Positions 62,538 through 64,000 of a DNA stretch of 64,000 bases are shown here, in pieces. Source of the stretch: Enterobacter huaxiensis (GTDB lineage Bacteria > Pseudomonadota > Gammaproteobacteria > Enterobacterales > Enterobacteriaceae); NCBI RefSeq assembly GCF_003594935.2, contig NZ_CP043342.1:4774001-4838000 (forward strand), written 5' to 3'. The position numbers were made by a program, and so were the translations under genes. Below the pieces are notes generated by a model. The model saw only the letters and a program-made list of their open reading frames with translations, did no database searches and was not told the DNA's origin. How positions within the stretch are numbered: the first letter of the stretch is position 1; every line of letters starts with the position of its first letter.

Positions 62538-64000
62538 TTAGTGAGCCTGATCCCAGTTTTCACCGCTGCCCACTTCCACCAGCAGCGGCACATCCAGTTT
62601 CATGCTGCTTTCCATCAGCTCGTGGATCTTCTGAGAGACGCTCTCCAGGTCTTCTTTGTGCACTTCGAACACCAGTTCATCGTGCACCTGCATGATCATT
62701 TTCACGCGCGGTTTGTCTTTTTCCAGCCAGGCATCCACGGCGATCATCGCGCGTTTAATGATGTCGGCGGCGGTACCCTGCATCGGTGCGTTGATTGCCG
62801 CACGCTCTGCCCCGGCGCGACGCGCCGCGTTGCTGGATTTGATGTCCGGCAGGTAGAGTCGACGTCCGTCCAGCGTTTCAACGTAGCCTTTTTCCTTCGC
62901 CTGCGCGCGGGTGCGTTCCATATATTCCAGCACGCCAGGGTAACGCTCGAAGTAGAGATCCATATACTTCTGCGACTCTTTGCGCGGGATATTGAGCTGG
63001 CGTGAGAGACCAAAGGCGCTCATGCCGTAGATCAAACCGAAGTTAATTGCCTTCGCACTGCGGCGCTGGTCGTTAGTGACGCTGTCCAGCGGCAAGCCAA
63101 ATACCTCAGCGGCAGTTGCCCGGTGAATATCTTTCCCTTCGGCAAACGCCGTCAGTAAACCCTTATCACGCGACAGGTGCGCCATAATGCGCAGCTCGAT
63201 TTGCGAGTAGTCCGCAGAGACAATCAGATAATCTTCTGGCGCAATAAAGGCCTGACGAATGCGGCGGCCCTCTTCATTACGCACCGGAATGTTCTGCAGA
63301 TTTGGATCGGTTGACGAGAGTCGCCCGGTGGCCGCCACGGCCTGATGATAAGAGGTGTGCACGCGGCCCGTTTTCGGGTTAATCATCAGCGGCAGCTTAT
63401 CGGTATAGGTCGATTTCAGCTTCGCCAGGCCGCGATACTGCAGAATGACTTTTGGCAGTGGATAGTCCAGCGCCAGCTCTTCCAGCACCTCTTCCGAGGT
63501 GGAAGGGGCGCCGCCGGGTGTTTTCTTCAGCGGCTTGATGCCCTGCTTTTCAAACAGGATGGTCTGCAGCTGTTTAGGAGACGAGAGGTTAAACGGCTCG
63601 CCTGCAAGCTCATGGGCCTTTTGCTCAAGCTCGGTCAGACGCTGTGCAAGCTCTCCAGAGTGGTTATGCAAAACGGTGGGGTCAATCTTAACGCCGTTGC
63701 GCTCAATGCGGGAAAGCACAGGCACCAGCGGCATCTCAATGTGCTGGAACACGTTCAGCGGACCTTCTTGCTTCTGCAGTTTTGGCCACATCTTCAGGTG
63801 CAGCTGCAGCGTGACATCGGCGTCTTCCGCTGCGTAACGACCCGCCTCTTCCAGCGCAATCTGGTTAAAGGTCAGCTGATTTTTACCTTTGCCGGCAATC
63901 TCTTCAAAGGTGATAGTTTTGTGCTTCAGCCAACGGTCGGATAACGAATCCATATCATGACGCCCCGCCACGCTGTCCAGAATGTAGGATTCCAGCATGG
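62538..64000 (-). CDS. polA: DNA polymerase I, C-terminal half (5' part outside window)
   Basis: 486 residues corresponding to about the last half of the 928-residue enzyme are visible. They include the end of the 3'-5' exonuclease and the whole polymerase domain. Polymerase motif A (DYSQIELRI), the O-helix (RRSAKAINFGLIYG) and motif C (QVHDELVFEV) are intact. The gene runs off the window edge on its 5' side. It performs Okazaki-fragment and repair synthesis. Confidence 0.97.
   Translation of the reverse strand, partial: MLESYILDSVAGRHDMDSLSDRWLKHKTITFEEIAGKGKNQLTFNQIALEEAGRYAAEDADVTLQLHLKMWPKLQKQEGPLNVFQHIEMPLVPVLSRIERNGVKIDPTVLHNHSGELAQRLTELEQKAHELAGEPFNLSSPKQLQTILFEKQGIKPLKKTPGGAPSTSEEVLEELALDYPLPKVILQYRGLAKLKSTYTDKLPLMINPKTGRVHTSYHQAVAATGRLSSTDPNLQNIPVRNEEGRRIRQAFIAPEDYLIVSADYSQIELRIMAHLSRDKGLLTAFAEGKDIHRATAAEVFGLPLDSVTNDQRRSAKAINFGLIYGMSAFGLSRQLNIPRKESQKYMDLYFERYPGVLEYMERTRAQAKEKGYVETLDGRRLYLPDIKSSNAARRAGAERAAINAPMQGTAADIIKRAMIAVDAWLEKDKPRVKMIMQVHDELVFEVHKEDLESVSQKIHELMESSMKLDVPLLVEVGSGENWDQAH

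Overview
The window is a stretch of enterobacterial chromosome. Its backbone follows the E. coli K-12 order around cpxA, sodA, rha, frv, fdo, yih, bipA, glnALG, hemN, engB, spf and polA. The GC-rich coding bias, a lactose-permease-family protein closely resembling Enterobacter MelY, and several insertions relative to E. coli suggest Enterobacter (cloacae complex) or a near relative. That assignment is inference from remembered sequences; no search was run.

Layout. 1-2.1 kb: 3' end of cpxA, yiiM and sodA with a Fur box. 2.1-15.1 kb: an enlarged rhamnose regulon, with the rhaT symporter, rhaR and rhaS, rhaBAD, an ABC-type rhamnose importer (binding protein, ATPase, two permeases), a lactaldehyde reductase and the mutarotase rhaM. 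15.2-18.7 kb: a GH4 phospho-glycosidase, an orphan PTS IIC and a GntR regulator. 18.7-23.2 kb: an alpha-galactoside set of MelY-type permease, GH36 alpha-galactosidase and LacI repressor with two operators. 23.2-24.9 kb: an XRE-cupin regulator divergent from azlC-azlD. 25.0-29.8 kb: frvABXR. 29.8-36.9 kb: a BhsA-like small protein, fdhD, and the selenocysteine formate dehydrogenase operon fdoGHI-fdhE. 36.9-38.7 kb: a VapBC-like toxin-antitoxin pair and an alpha/beta hydrolase, probably accessory. 38.7-41.6 kb: yiiD, dtd, yihY, yihX. 41.7-52.3 kb: the sulfoquinovose Embden-Meyerhof-type pathway (yihW, V, U, T, S, Q, P, O, ompL) without yihR. 52.3-64 kb: bipA, glnA-glnL-glnG, yshB, hemN, a 60-codon small ORF, yihI, CsrC RNA, engB, Spot 42 RNA and the 3' part of polA.

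How it works together. Much of the window is sugar and sugar-acid scavenging under CRP control. Rhamnose can enter by symport or by ABC transport. It is converted by mutarotase, isomerase, kinase and aldolase to DHAP and lactaldehyde, which the adjacent iron-dependent reductase can reduce. Sulfoquinovosides are taken in, hydrolysed and degraded to DHAP and exported dihydroxypropanesulfonate. The fdo operon couples formate oxidation to the quinone pool and needs UGA decoding as Sec at codon 196; the SECIS minihelix is visible just downstream.

No wholly new defence or mobile system is evident. The most notable points are: (1) matched CRP-RhaS-RhaS promoter layouts at rhaBAD and rhaT; (2) four copies of a 33-bp palindromic element placed as inverted pairs inside the rha operon; (3) a 60-codon membrane ORF fitted between yihI and hemN; (4) a PTS IIC/GH4 cassette lacking IIA and IIB, whose GH4 enzyme has Ser after the metal-ligand Cys; (5) a small VapBC/hydrolase insertion whose toxin stop codon lies in a REP element.
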